Assembly: GCA_963676905.2 (NCBI GenBank) | Contig: CAXXVE010000001.1 | Coordinates: forward strand, 2,170,001-2,234,000 | Length of the DNA: 64,000 bases | Direction of reading: 5' to 3' | From: Oceanispirochaeta sp963676905 | Lineage (GTDB): Bacteria; Spirochaetota; Spirochaetia; DSM-2461 | In this document: positions 7,764-17,458 of the stretch, piece after piece | How the letters are laid out: each line of letters opens with the position of its first letter | Numbering within the stretch: position 1 is the first letter of the stretch | Made by a program: the position numbers and the translations under genes | Notes under the pieces: generated by a model | Database searches by the model: none | Told to the model about the DNA's origin: nothing | The model's input: the letters and a program-made list of their open reading frames with translations, nothing else

Positions 7764-9830
7764 TCAGCCTGTGCGGACCAGTGTCTCGCTGAAGGGCGGT
7801 GCCTTGTCCCAGAGCTCCCTGAGGACCTCATTGTCAGGATGGAGCAGACCGGGGTCCGCCTCGAGGAGGTTCAGAACATCCTCTCTGGCCTGCAGCAGCA
7901 CCTCACTGTCTCTGATCATATCGGCTATCCTGAATTTCATATACCCCGACTGCCGCACTCCGGCAATTTCTCCCGGACCACGGAGCTTCAGATCCTCTTC
8001 GGCGATGATGAAGCCGTCGGTGTTCTCCATCATAACCTTCAGTCTCTGCTTCCCCTCTTCGGTGAGCCCCGTACTGTATATGAGAAAGGCATAGGACTGC
8101 AGATCGCTTCGCCCCACACGTCCCCTCAGCTGATGGAGGGCGGAGAGTCCGAAGCGTTCGGCGTGCTCTATGACCATAACCGTGGCATTGGGAACATCCA
8201 CTCCCACCTCAACAACTGAGGTTGCCACAAGGATATCCACACTCCCCCGGGAAAAACCTTCCATCCTCTCCTGCTTCTCATCGTCGGGGATGCGGGAGTG
8301 AATCAGGGCCAGGTTCCGGTCAGGGAAGATCTTCTGAAGATGGGCGTACATATTCTCGGCGTCCTTCAGGTTGGACTTCTCGCTCTGCTCTATAAGGGGG
8401 TAAACAAAATAGGCCTGTCTGCCGGCATCAAGCTCCCGCCTTACAAAGTTGTACACCTTCTCCTCGTTTCCCTCCCGGGCCAGATGGGTCTCAATGGGCT
8501 TTCTTCCTGCGGGCATGGTCTTGATGGATGAGACATCAAGGTCTCCGAAGGCTGTCATTGCCAGGGTCCTGGGGATGGGGGTGGCCGTCATATAAAGGAG
8601 GTCAACACAGCTGCCCTTTTCAGCAAGGGCCTGTCTCTGGGCCACACCGAAGCGGTGCTGCTCATCAATAACAGCAAGCCCCAGATCCCTGTATTCCACA
8701 TCAGAAGAGAAGAGGGCATGGGTGCCTATCACAAAGTCGATGCTTCCCCCCTTCAGCTGATCCAGAAGGTGGCGGCGCCCCTCTCCCTTTGTATTTCCTG
8801 AGAGATAGGCAATAGAGAGCCCCAGAGGAGACAGCAGTTTAGACGCCGACTCGGCATGCTGCCGGGCCAGAAGCTCTGTGGGTGCCATCAGGGCCGCCTG
8901 CCGTCCCCCGCGGATCACATTGAGGGCTGCGATAAAGGCCACCAGTGTCTTACCGGAACCTACATCACCCTGGATCAGGCGGTTCATGGGCCGCCCCGTA
9001 TCGAGGTCGGCGCAGATATCGTCAAGGACCTTGTCCTGGTCCGGAGTGAGCTGGAAGGGGAGGCGCTTTCTCAGCTCAGCCTCCATGTCCCGCCTTGTCT
9101 CAGCCGTTTTCTCACGCAGGATGCTCCGCTCTTTCAGGGCGTTCCGCCCCACCGCTGTCTGCAGATGAAAGAGCTCTTCATAGATAAAGAGGCGCCGCGA
9201 TGCAAGATAGTCGCCGGGTGAGGAGGGGGTGTGAATGGCCTTAAGGGCCGTCAGCTTGTCAGGGAAACCGTATTTCTCAATAATTCCCGGAGGCAGTTCG
9301 TCCCTCATTCCCGGGGTGTACTCCTTCAGGGCCTGGGCCGCCGCCTTTCTGAGGACGTTCTGGTTCAGGCTCCCTCCCAGGGGGTAGACGGGAAGGATTT
9401 TTCCGAAGACTTCGGGGCTGGCACTGACAGGTTCAAACTCAAAATCTGCACAGCTCCACTCTCCGAATTTGTACTGAAAGTGGCCGTGGAGGAAAATCTG
9501 GGCGCCGTCGGGGTACTTGTTGCCCAGGAAGTTCCGGTGGTAGCAGAGGAGGCTCCCCTTTGCCGATCCATCCTCCACAAAGAGCTTGAGAGTCTGTTTT
9601 CCCTTCCAGAAAAAGCTGTCTCTGCCCACAACTGTCATCACTGTATTGACCGCGTCAACTCCGGCAGCTTCCAGTATGGTCCGCCGGGTCTGGTGGTCTT
9701 CATAGCGCATGGGGAAGTGGGCCATCAGCTGGCCTACTGTGAGTATACCCATGGCGGAGAGGGATTTATGGTGGTTCGGTCCTATCCCCTTAAGACGGTT
9801 TACGGGCTGCTGCAGCTCTCCCAGGAACAT
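7764..9830 (-). CDS. recG: ATP-dependent DNA helicase RecG
   Basis: RecG remodels stalled replication forks and recombination intermediates. The 688-residue protein has the N-terminal wedge/OB region (residues 1-200, with LKGIGPNHHKSL), then a superfamily 2 helicase core: Walker A GDVGSGKT at 288-295, DEQH box at 389-392, MTATPIPRTLA motif III and the C-terminal QLRGRVGRSDLQSY motif VI, ending in the RecG TRG/wedge-contact region. Length is normal. It overlaps nothing but starts 8 bases after the YggT-family gene, so the two probably share a transcript that continues to rsmD. Confidence 0.98.
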   Translation of the reverse strand: MFLGELQQPVNRLKGIGPNHHKSLSAMGILTVGQLMAHFPMRYEDHQTRRTILEAAGVDAVNTVMTVVGRDSFFWKGKQTLKLFVEDGSAKGSLLCYHRNFLGNKYPDGAQIFLHGHFQYKFGEWSCADFEFEPVSASPEVFGKILPVYPLGGSLNQNVLRKAAAQALKEYTPGMRDELPPGIIEKYGFPDKLTALKAIHTPSSPGDYLASRRLFIYEELFHLQTAVGRNALKERSILREKTAETRRDMEAELRKRLPFQLTPDQDKVLDDICADLDTGRPMNRLIQGDVGSGKTLVAFIAALNVIRGGRQAALMAPTELLARQHAESASKLLSPLGLSIAYLSGNTKGEGRRHLLDQLKGGSIDFVIGTHALFSSDVEYRDLGLAVIDEQHRFGVAQRQALAEKGSCVDLLYMTATPIPRTLAMTAFGDLDVSSIKTMPAGRKPIETHLAREGNEEKVYNFVRRELDAGRQAYFVYPLIEQSEKSNLKDAENMYAHLQKIFPDRNLALIHSRIPDDEKQERMEGFSRGSVDILVATSVVEVGVDVPNATVMVIEHAERFGLSALHQLRGRVGRSDLQSYAFLIYSTGLTEEGKQRLKVMMENTDGFIIAEEDLKLRGPGEIAGVRQSGYMKFRIADMIRDSEVLLQAREDVLNLLEADPGLLHPDNEVLRELWDKAPPFSETLVRTG

Positions 9831-9837
9831 GAACTGA

Positions 9838-10425
9838 TCAGCGGCCCAGCATCAGGTTGAAGAGATAGGAAAATCCGAAGGCGAGTCCGATTCGCAGAAC
9901 CAGAAGTATCGCAGCGGATATGGCCAGGCCAAGGGAGAATTTCATTGTCTTTGAAGTAAAGACTCCCAGAATACGGGCAACAGCCTTGTAGAGGATGTTG
10001 TCGATTGAGAACAGAATCTGATGGTGCCAGCTTGAGAAGAAGAGCAGGGTGATAAGACGGAAGACCATCAGGATGATAAACAGATTTATAAAGAAGGCTG
10101 CAAAACTCCATACAGTGTGGAGGATGTACACAAGTATGTGCATGGGGTCCAGTGTTCCCGAGACGGCAAGGGAGGTGAAGATCTGGGAGACCAGTCCCAG
10201 AACAGCGATTCCCACAACCGGAGAGAAGTCGAGCATTCCGAAGCGGAGCCAGCTGATGTTTTTGAATTTGTCCAGGTAGGGGTCTGTAATTTTCATAAGT
10301 ATATCCACACCCTTGCCGTTGAGACGGCCCTGAAACCAGCTCAGCAGAACCCTGAAGATTATAAGAAGCATGTAGACGGAAACGGCGGCAGCCAGAAATT
10401 GAAAAACGGCCTGTAACGGACTCAT
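9838..10425 (-). CDS. YggT family membrane protein
   Basis: A 195-residue protein with four to five predicted membrane segments. The first half has the YggT pattern (LLIIFRVLLSWFQG, then MKITDPYLDKFKNI and a DFSPVVGI motif), and the second half looks like a degenerate copy (FFINLFIILMVFRLITLLFFSSW). YggT proteins have been linked to osmotic and potassium stress and, in some bacteria, to cell-division gene clusters, but their biochemical role is unproven. It sits between dnaE and recG on the same strand. Confidence 0.8.
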   Translation of the reverse strand: MSPLQAVFQFLAAAVSVYMLLIIFRVLLSWFQGRLNGKGVDILMKITDPYLDKFKNISWLRFGMLDFSPVVGIAVLGLVSQIFTSLAVSGTLDPMHILVYILHTVWSFAAFFINLFIILMVFRLITLLFFSSWHHQILFSIDNILYKAVARILGVFTSKTMKFSLGLAISAAILLVLRIGLAFGFSYLFNLMLGR

Positions 10426-10546
10426 AGAGGTACTCCCTTTTTAAAGCTCTCCGGCAGCTTGGTACCGGGCATCCCGGTCAGCTTGTTCTGTTCGGGACGG
10501 CCGATTCAGAACAGCCGGCAGGCTTGTAGTATAGCAGATCCGGAAG

Positions 10547-13500
10547 CTACTCCTTCCAGACACTAGATACAATAGGATATTGGTCAATTTCCTTCAAGAT
10601 ATCCGCAGCAGGGCTGATGGCTATCTGTCCGGATACCTTGACTGTGTACTTGTTGTCAGGCCGGTTCAGATGGAGAAAGACCGAGGAGCTGCCGCTTCTG
10701 TCCTGAAGGAAGGAGCGGAAATCCACAAGTTCATCCTTCAGAAAGTCTCTTTCCTCAAGAACGATATGAACCTCGCTGGACTGGAGCTCCCTCATCTCTT
10801 CGGGGGCGAATATCTCCCTGACCTTGAAGCTCGGTTCATTCCTTGAGAGGTCAACCTGGCCGCTGAAGCCGAGGACCTTGTCCTCCTCAAGCAGGTGGGC
10901 GTACTTCTCGAAGGTCTTTGAAAACAGCACCAGGTCGATGGTGCCGCCGAAGTCCTCTATCTGGGCAAAGGCCATCTTGCTTCCCTTCTTGGTCATCATG
11001 GTCCTGATGCTCTTGATCATGCCGATGATGGTGTAGTCCTTCTCTGAAGAGGCTCTGGTGACCTGGTCCAGCTTGAGGTTGGTGCACTTGTTCCAGAACT
11101 GGCGGTAGTCGTCCAGGGGGTGACCGGAGAAGTAGAATCCAAGCAGGGCTTTTTCTATCTCAAGAACCTCTTTGCTGCTCAGATCTTCCGCCGCTTCCAG
11201 ATGGAGTTCCGGAGTGATCTCATCCTGGCTGTCGCCGAAGAGGGAGACCTGTCCGTACTGGCTCTGTTCCTTGATGCTGTTCACATGGTCCAGCATTCTT
11301 TCAAGGTTGTGCATAAGGGTGGCCCTGTTTGACTCCTCTATCTTGTCGAAGAGCCCCGACTGGATACTTGTTTCCAGAACCTTCTTGTTTACCGAGCGGA
11401 GGTCCACCCGTTCAAGAAAGTCCATAAACGAGGTGTAAAGGCCGTTGGCTTCCCGTTCGGCGATAATCACGTCTACAGCGGAGGAGCCCATTCCCTTGAT
11501 TCCGATCAGCCCGTAGAAAACCTTGTTGTCAACAACGTTGAAGTACTTTTCGGAGTAGTTGATATCGGGTGGGAGGATTTCGATCCCCTCGCCCCGGGCA
11601 CTCTCCATGTACTCGGTCATCTTGGTTGTGTCGTTGATCTCGTTTGTAAGGTTTGCCGCCCAGAATTCAGCTGGGTGGTTTGCCTTGCAGTAGGCTGTCT
11701 TGTAGGCTACAACCGAGTAGGCCGCTGCGTGGGACTTGTTGAATCCGTATCCCGCGAAGGGCTCGAGCATGTGGAAGATTCCTTCGGCGTGTTTTACGTC
11801 GTAGCCCTTCTCTTTGGCTCCGGCCAGGAAGTCTACCTTCATCTTCTCCATGTCCTTGACCTTCTTCTTACCCATTGCGCGCCGGAGGATATCCGCTTTA
11901 CCAAGGGAGAAGCCCCCGATGATCTGGGCTACCTTCATTACCTGCTCCTGGTAGACGATGACTCCGTAGGTGGGAGTGAGCAGTTCTTCAAGGTCGGGAT
12001 CGGGGAATTTAATGGATCTGGGATTCCTCTTTCCCTCGATAAACTGGGGGATAAACTGAAGGGGACCCGGACGGTAGAGGGCGTTCAATGCGATAAGGTC
12101 CTCGATATTGCCGGGCTTGGCGTCTTTAAGAATCTTCTGCATTCCCGAGGATTCAAACTGGAAGACCGCCGTACTCTTTCCGTCACTGAGCATCTTAAAG
12201 GTTTTCTCATCCTCTTCCGAGACAGTGTTCACATCAAAATCGGGATCGATTTTCCTGACAAGCTTCTCCACGTTCTTAAGGAGTGTCAGGGTCTTGAGGC
12301 CCAGAAAGTCCATCTTTACAAGACCGCAGGGCTCGATGATGTCCATGGTGAACTCTGTCGTAATTTCACCTGTCTTCTGATCCTTGTAGAGGGGAACATA
12401 GTCGGTAAGTATGGAGTTTCCGATTACCTTGCCGCAGGCATGGGTGGAGATATGCCGGTTCATGCCCTCCAGAACGCTGGCCGTGTCGAAAAGTTCCTTG
12501 TAGGCGCCTCCCCTGTCATAGAACTCCTTCAGCTTCGGTTCCACCTCAAGGGCTATCATGGCGTTTATCTTCCGGCCGTCGGGGGTCTTGCCTTCGGGAA
12601 CCAGTTTGGTAATGGCGTTTGACTCGGCAAAGGGGATGTCCAGAACCCGGGCCACATCCTTCAGTACAGCCTTGGTTTTCAGGGTTCCGAAGGTACAGAT
12701 TCCCCCCACCTGGTCGTGTCCGTACTTGCGGTTGACGTATTCAATAACTTCGCCCCGGCGTTCGAAGCAGAAGTCGATGTCAAAGTCGGGCATGGACACA
12801 CGTTCAGGGTTGAGGAACCGCTCAAAGAGGAGGTCATATTTCAGCGGATCGATGTCGGTGATCTTCATGGCGTAGGCGATGATGGAACCCGCACCGGAAC
12901 CACGGCCGGGGCCTACGGGTATTCCGTTGAGGCGGGCCCAGTGGATAAAGTCCCATACAATAAGGAAATATCCCTCGAATCCCATTCCCAGAAGAATTTC
13001 GAGCTCGTATTCCACACGTTTTGTTATCTCGTCGGTGACCTCATCATAGCGCTCTTTGATGCCCTCCCAGGTGATATGCTTGAGATACTCCGCCTGGCTT
13101 ACAAACTCCTGTGGGATCACATACTCCGGCAGGATGGGGCCGGGCTGGGGGATCACAAGATTGCACTTCTCCGCCAGACGGACTGTGTTCTCAAGGGCCC
13201 CGGGGATATCACCGAACATCTCGTGCATCTGCTCGGGGGTCTTGAAGTACATCTCTGTCTTGTCCATCTTGAAGCGCTTTTCATCGTCCATCTTCTTTCC
13301 GGTACCGATACATACAAGAATATCCTGGGCGCGGGCATGCTCCTTTTTAAGATAGTGGATGTCGTTGGTGGCGATAACGGGGATGCCTGTTTCGGCATGG
13401 AGTTTTTTTATGCCGTCTATGACGATTTTCTCTTCGGGGATGTCATGATCCATGACCTCAAGGTAGAAGTTTCCTTCACCGAAGAGCTTGTTGTAGTAGA

Positions 13501-13972
13501 GAGCCTTCTCTTTGGCTTTTTCATATTCACCGGCCACAAGATACCGGGGAATCTCGCCCCCCAGACAGGCCGTGGAACAGATGAGCCCCTCGTGGTACTG
13601 CTCAAGTAGTTCATCGTCGATACGGGGACGGTAGTAGAATCCCTCTGTATATCCCTTGGATACCAGAATCATAAGGTTACGGTATCCCGTCTCATTTTTA
13701 CAGTAGAGAACCATATGGAAGTTCTTGTATCCGCTTGTCTGTTTCTCCTGTCTCGTGGTGGGAGAAACATAGACCTCACAGCCCACTACCGGATTGATTC
13801 CCGCGGAATGGCAGGCCTGTTCAAAGCGCAGGGCGCCGAAGAGGTTTCCGTGGTCCGTAAGCCCCAGATGCTTCATGCCCATTTCCTGGGCCATTTCCAC
13901 GTATTTGGGTATACGGGCCGCTCCGTCAAGGAGAGAGTAGTCCGAGTGATTATGAAGATGAACGAATTCCAA
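10547..13972 (-). CDS. dnaE: DNA polymerase III alpha subunit
   Basis: Replicative polymerase of the DnaE1 type, 1141 residues. Domains in order: PHP domain beginning VHLHNHSDYSLLDG; palm domain with catalytic aspartates in MPDFDIDF near residues 393-400; GRGSGAGSIIAYAM; fingers; helix-hairpin-helix region; a beta-clamp-binding motif QVSLF near residue 910; and a C-terminal OB fold (about 980-1060, including KKGSKMAFAQIEDF). The start is TTG, preceded by GGAGG, and places the PHP motif at the normal distance. No proofreading exonuclease domain is fused, as expected for DnaE. It is upstream of the YggT gene and recG. Confidence 0.98.
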   Translation of the reverse strand: MEFVHLHNHSDYSLLDGAARIPKYVEMAQEMGMKHLGLTDHGNLFGALRFEQACHSAGINPVVGCEVYVSPTTRQEKQTSGYKNFHMVLYCKNETGYRNLMILVSKGYTEGFYYRPRIDDELLEQYHEGLICSTACLGGEIPRYLVAGEYEKAKEKALYYNKLFGEGNFYLEVMDHDIPEEKIVIDGIKKLHAETGIPVIATNDIHYLKKEHARAQDILVCIGTGKKMDDEKRFKMDKTEMYFKTPEQMHEMFGDIPGALENTVRLAEKCNLVIPQPGPILPEYVIPQEFVSQAEYLKHITWEGIKERYDEVTDEITKRVEYELEILLGMGFEGYFLIVWDFIHWARLNGIPVGPGRGSGAGSIIAYAMKITDIDPLKYDLLFERFLNPERVSMPDFDIDFCFERRGEVIEYVNRKYGHDQVGGICTFGTLKTKAVLKDVARVLDIPFAESNAITKLVPEGKTPDGRKINAMIALEVEPKLKEFYDRGGAYKELFDTASVLEGMNRHISTHACGKVIGNSILTDYVPLYKDQKTGEITTEFTMDIIEPCGLVKMDFLGLKTLTLLKNVEKLVRKIDPDFDVNTVSEEDEKTFKMLSDGKSTAVFQFESSGMQKILKDAKPGNIEDLIALNALYRPGPLQFIPQFIEGKRNPRSIKFPDPDLEELLTPTYGVIVYQEQVMKVAQIIGGFSLGKADILRRAMGKKKVKDMEKMKVDFLAGAKEKGYDVKHAEGIFHMLEPFAGYGFNKSHAAAYSVVAYKTAYCKANHPAEFWAANLTNEINDTTKMTEYMESARGEGIEILPPDINYSEKYFNVVDNKVFYGLIGIKGMGSSAVDVIIAEREANGLYTSFMDFLERVDLRSVNKKVLETSIQSGLFDKIEESNRATLMHNLERMLDHVNSIKEQSQYGQVSLFGDSQDEITPELHLEAAEDLSSKEVLEIEKALLGFYFSGHPLDDYRQFWNKCTNLKLDQVTRASSEKDYTIIGMIKSIRTMMTKKGSKMAFAQIEDFGGTIDLVLFSKTFEKYAHLLEEDKVLGFSGQVDLSRNEPSFKVREIFAPEEMRELQSSEVHIVLEERDFLKDELVDFRSFLQDRSGSSSVFLHLNRPDNKYTVKVSGQIAISPAADILKEIDQYPIVSSVWKE

Positions 13973-14061
13973 AAAGGTCCTCCGGTGAGTTTAGTCGGTT
14001 GATACAATCATAGTGCAGAGCCCCGATTCCTGACAAGAAGATCCGGGGTGATACAGGTAAT

Positions 14062-14949
14062 CTAGAGAAGAATTTCTTCATGCTCCCTGGGGTCGGCCAG
14101 ACTCTCAAGAAGCTGACGGAAGAGGCTCTCCATAAGATACTCTTCATAGTGGTTTTCGGGTACGGAGAAGTATTTGAACAGGTCCTTCATTAGCTCCTCC
14201 AGGTCCCGGGAAGCCAGGGGGAATCGGCGTCCCATCAGGTTGGCTTCCATATCCCGGCTGCGCAGAACAAAGCGGCTGCCGTTGGTAAAGGCCACACGCA
14301 GATCTGAAAGGACTCCCTTGTCCATGGAGGCCAGGGCGTTGATTGTAAAAAAATCGTTTCCCTGAATATTCACTTTTCTGTGAAAGTGGAAACCTCCGTC
14401 GTAGTAGGGAACACGGATACGGGTCAGAAGTTCACCCTCTGCAAGGTTCAGATTCCCTTCGGGGGAGATAAAGCTGTTGATGTGTATCCATTTTGATTTA
14501 TAGGAGGCTCTGCCATTGCGTTTTCTTTTTACATGGCGCAGCTCCAGCCGGGCATCCAGCAGCAGAAGAACAGGAAAAAGGTCCATCCTCTTCTCGGCAA
14601 TGCAGAGGTTCCCTCCGATGGTCGAGCTGTTCCTGATGGGGTGAGGGCCCATATGCTGCAGTGTCTCAAGGAGGAGGGGGGAGGAGAGAAGCATCTGGGC
14701 GTCAATCATCTGGTTGACTGTGACACAGCTTCCCAGTTCCGCATAGCGGTCGCTCCGGCCGATCTTCTTCAGTTCATCCAGCTGGCTTATGGAGAGGATG
14801 CTGTGGTGATCCCCTCCGGGCTGGAAGGTGTGATTCATAAGGTGGGTTCCTCCCGCCATAATCAGGGAGCCCGGAGCCTTGTTGAAGAGGTTCAGGAGTA
14901 CAGTCATATTCGCCGGAATATGGACATGGAATGCTGTGTTTTCCTTCAC
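14062..14949 (-). CDS. FAD-binding subunit of a molybdenum-hydroxylase-like complex (CoxM/XdhB type)
   Basis: This 295-residue protein matches the medium subunit of the xanthine dehydrogenase/CO dehydrogenase family. The FAD-binding AGGTHLMNHTF segment (near residue 33) and the RNSSTIGGNLC loop (near residue 107) are both intact, and a C-terminal CO-dehydrogenase flavoprotein domain follows. Such a subunit passes electrons from the 2Fe-2S clusters to NAD or another acceptor. Its ATG overlaps the 2Fe-2S gene stop by 4 bases. It is the last gene of the five-gene operon that starts with the sugar dehydratase. Confidence 0.85.
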   Translation of the reverse strand: MKENTAFHVHIPANMTVLLNLFNKAPGSLIMAGGTHLMNHTFQPGGDHHSILSISQLDELKKIGRSDRYAELGSCVTVNQMIDAQMLLSSPLLLETLQHMGPHPIRNSSTIGGNLCIAEKRMDLFPVLLLLDARLELRHVKRKRNGRASYKSKWIHINSFISPEGNLNLAEGELLTRIRVPYYDGGFHFHRKVNIQGNDFFTINALASMDKGVLSDLRVAFTNGSRFVLRSRDMEANLMGRRFPLASRDLEELMKDLFKYFSVPENHYEEYLMESLFRQLLESLADPREHEEILL

Positions 14950-15419
14950 TGACGCCTCCTCTGCCGGAAGCGTGCGGCAGATAGTATTCCTGCCTTGAGG
15001 GTTTCATAAGGGGTACAGCTGCAGTTGACTGTTGTCAGTATTTCCATTAGCTGGTGCTCATCGGGGCGGGCGTAGCGGTCAAGGAGAATCCCCGTTGTCA
15101 GTGTTCGGGTGGGGGCGCAGTAGTCGCAGAGGTGAACCCCCTCCTTCTTGAAGCCCTTGAAGACATCTTCAAAGTCCTCTGTCTTTGCATAGCCTTCTAT
15201 TGTCATTATCTCCCGTCCCCGGACCTGAAACACAGGTATGAGGCAGGAGTAGACCAGTTTTCCCTCGAGGACCACCGAACAAAGTCCGCAGTACCCCTTG
15301 CGGCAGGCGTTTCTAAGGCCGTGTAGGCCGAAGTTGTCCCTCAGTACATCGGAGAGCCGATAGTAGGCGGGGACGTCGACACTGACCTCTTTTGAATTCA
15401 GGGTGAACTCTATAAGCAT
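14946..15419 (-). CDS. 2Fe-2S subunit of a molybdenum-hydroxylase-like complex (CoxS/XdhC type)
   Basis: A 157-residue small subunit. The N-terminal plant-type ferredoxin domain keeps its four cysteines (ACRKGYCGLC and then VYSC, residues 39-60). The helical second domain keeps the other four (LCDYCAP near 97-101 and VNCSCTPY near 132-136), although the usual QCGFCTPG and GNLCRCTGY signatures are altered. It should therefore still bind two clusters. The start codon overlaps the large-subunit stop by one base, and the stop overlaps the FAD-subunit start. Confidence 0.87.
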   Translation of the reverse strand: MLIEFTLNSKEVSVDVPAYYRLSDVLRDNFGLHGLRNACRKGYCGLCSVVLEGKLVYSCLIPVFQVRGREIMTIEGYAKTEDFEDVFKGFKKEGVHLCDYCAPTRTLTTGILLDRYARPDEHQLMEILTTVNCSCTPYETLKAGILSAARFRQRRRQ

Positions 15420-17458
15420 TACTTGCCTCCCGACAGCAGCGAAGCCGAATTGATGGGCAGTCCCGTCAGGGATATGCCGGAAGCCTGGGAGACTGCCTGG
15501 ATAAAGGCTGCGGGTATGGTGGCCATGGCCAGCCCTTCAAGTCCCGACGGCTGGGTTGACTTCTTTCCATCCTCCTTAAACTGCAGTTCCAGTTTGGGGA
15601 AGAGGCTCGGTTTTATGGCCTGTTTGTCCAGGCAGTGGGTCAGGGCCATACGGACCTCCGACTCCACAAAGGATCTGGCACCCTGGGGATCGAGAAGGGG
15701 GCCGCAGTTAATGGTCAGCCAGACCCGGGGGATGGCTATCTCCCTTGTGGCTGTGAACAGGGAGACTTCCACTACGGCGCAGCCCCAGGAAGACTGGGAG
15801 AAGGGAGTCCCCTTCATAACCTCTTCATCCCATTCGTTACTGGTACGGCGGCGGAAAGTTCTGGTTTCGGTGATGGGCAGGGTTTCCCTGAAGCGCTTTT
15901 TCTGAATAATGGCGCAGCACTGTTCAATGAGCCTTGTAAAGACAATTGTATTCCGTGACAGGCAGGAGGGGCCGTTGAAGCTCTGCTCGTCGGGCCAGTC
16001 CTGTATCAGATTGATCTGCTCTTCATCGATGCTCAGGGAGGCGGAGATATTCTTTCTCCATATTGCCAGAATCCCCGGAGTTGCGGGAACAGTGCCGAGA
16101 AGGACATCAAGGGTTCCCTCTTTTTTAAGGGTGACCGAAACCGTGGCCGCCGTGAGCAGTTTGTTCCGGCTTAAAAAGTCATATCCCTGGCGGCTTGCAG
16201 CCATTCCGATGCCGGCAAAACTGGAGGGGGTTATGCTCAGGGCGTTCCGGTTGGTCCTTATCTGCCGGGCGACGGCGTGTTTTCTTGTGTAGTCTGATGA
16301 TTCCGCCAGTTCCTGTATCATGTCCGCAAGGGGAGGTGTCTGACGGATCTTGCCGCTTGTGGAGTTGAGATTGCCCTTGGCAACAAGGTTGCGGCTTCTC
16401 CACTCCGCAGGATCATGGCCGGTTTCAAGGGCTATATGGTTGGCAAGCATCTCGGCGCCGTAGGCGCCCTGAGCCAGTCCCCATGTGCTCATGGGAAGCC
16501 ACGGGGGGGTGTTGGAGTTGAAGGTCTTGGCATAAACATCCAGATGCCGGCACTGGTAGAGGCCTGCTGCACCCAGGGCCAGACGTGCCGCCACCTCGCC
16601 GCTGAAACAGCCGTAGGCTCCGGTGTTGAGATAGACCTGCGCCTCCAGCGCCGTCAGTCTGCCCCCCTGGTCCACTCCGGCGCGGTAGTGGTAGAAGATC
16701 TCCTTGCTGCAGGGAAGGTCTCTTTCGGCTATCAGTTTGACAGGCTGTCTGAGGATGCTTGTGACGCAGACAGTCAGGGCCGCAGCGGGAACGGACTGCC
16801 ATATGTGGGAGTCCCAGGTTCTGCCGGCGGAGTTAAAGTGAATCTCAACCTGTTTCCGGCTGATGCCGGCGGCCAGGGCGCAGAGTCTTCTGATCAGGGA
16901 CGGCCACTGGCTGTGAAGGTGGAGAACATAGGTTCCCCCCTCTTTGCTGCAGTAAACAGCCTGCCTGGGGTAGACCGGCATTTCCGGAAGGGTGAGGGTG
17001 AAGTTTCCCTCCACCACTGTTTCGGCCTTCTCCATTCCCCTGAGGGAAGAGCCCTTCTGTATCCGTTTTTCAGCGGGGCAGGCCCGGCTGTCTCTCATTT
17101 TGTAGGGAGGGAAGCCGGGGATGGGGGAGATCTCAAGGCTTATCTCTTTCCGTATCCCGTACAGTTCGTCCGGATCAGGGCCCGTAAGGACTCCTACGGG
17201 CTGTCCTTTGTAGAGTATTTCACTGTCCGCAAGAAGAGGGATGGTTTCATCGGGGTAGGGCAGGTAGTTTCTTCCGGGGATATCTTCGGCCTGGAAAAAC
17301 TTTATATGAGAGGGGAGCCGGGGAAGGGTGATCCCCTTGAGTATGCCCGGAGCCTTCTGTGCCCGTACCTGAAGAGCGTAGACCATCTTTTTTGAGGAGA
17401 TGTCTTCGGGGAACTGTACCCGTCCGGCAAGGCGTCCTCTGAATTTGTCTTCACTCAT
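15419..17458 (-). CDS. Divergent large subunit of a xanthine-dehydrogenase-like complex
   Basis: A 679-residue protein with the aldehyde-oxidase a/b hammerhead domain (about residues 10-115) followed by the molybdopterin-binding region; the family is usually 750 residues or more. Motifs that hold the cofactor in active enzymes are altered: the GGGFGGK loop is replaced by NSAGRTWDSHIWQ, and the RGFG/PQ loop by PPWLPMSTWGLAQG. A glutamate remains in SGLEGLAMAT near the position of the catalytic GxGE. I infer either an unusual substrate site or a subunit that no longer carries molybdopterin. From memory, Treponema pallidum keeps a related gene cluster although it lacks the cofactor pathway; this needs checking. 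Overlaps the aminotransferase gene by 4 bases. Confidence 0.75.
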   Translation of the reverse strand: MSEDKFRGRLAGRVQFPEDISSKKMVYALQVRAQKAPGILKGITLPRLPSHIKFFQAEDIPGRNYLPYPDETIPLLADSEILYKGQPVGVLTGPDPDELYGIRKEISLEISPIPGFPPYKMRDSRACPAEKRIQKGSSLRGMEKAETVVEGNFTLTLPEMPVYPRQAVYCSKEGGTYVLHLHSQWPSLIRRLCALAAGISRKQVEIHFNSAGRTWDSHIWQSVPAAALTVCVTSILRQPVKLIAERDLPCSKEIFYHYRAGVDQGGRLTALEAQVYLNTGAYGCFSGEVAARLALGAAGLYQCRHLDVYAKTFNSNTPPWLPMSTWGLAQGAYGAEMLANHIALETGHDPAEWRSRNLVAKGNLNSTSGKIRQTPPLADMIQELAESSDYTRKHAVARQIRTNRNALSITPSSFAGIGMAASRQGYDFLSRNKLLTAATVSVTLKKEGTLDVLLGTVPATPGILAIWRKNISASLSIDEEQINLIQDWPDEQSFNGPSCLSRNTIVFTRLIEQCCAIIQKKRFRETLPITETRTFRRRTSNEWDEEVMKGTPFSQSSWGCAVVEVSLFTATREIAIPRVWLTINCGPLLDPQGARSFVESEVRMALTHCLDKQAIKPSLFPKLELQFKEDGKKSTQPSGLEGLAMATIPAAFIQAVSQASGISLTGLPINSASLLSGGK

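Noticed and set aside
11675..13609. Plus-strand open frames opposite dnaE (about 315 and 297 codons)
   Set aside because: Antisense shadows of a certain dnaE gene.
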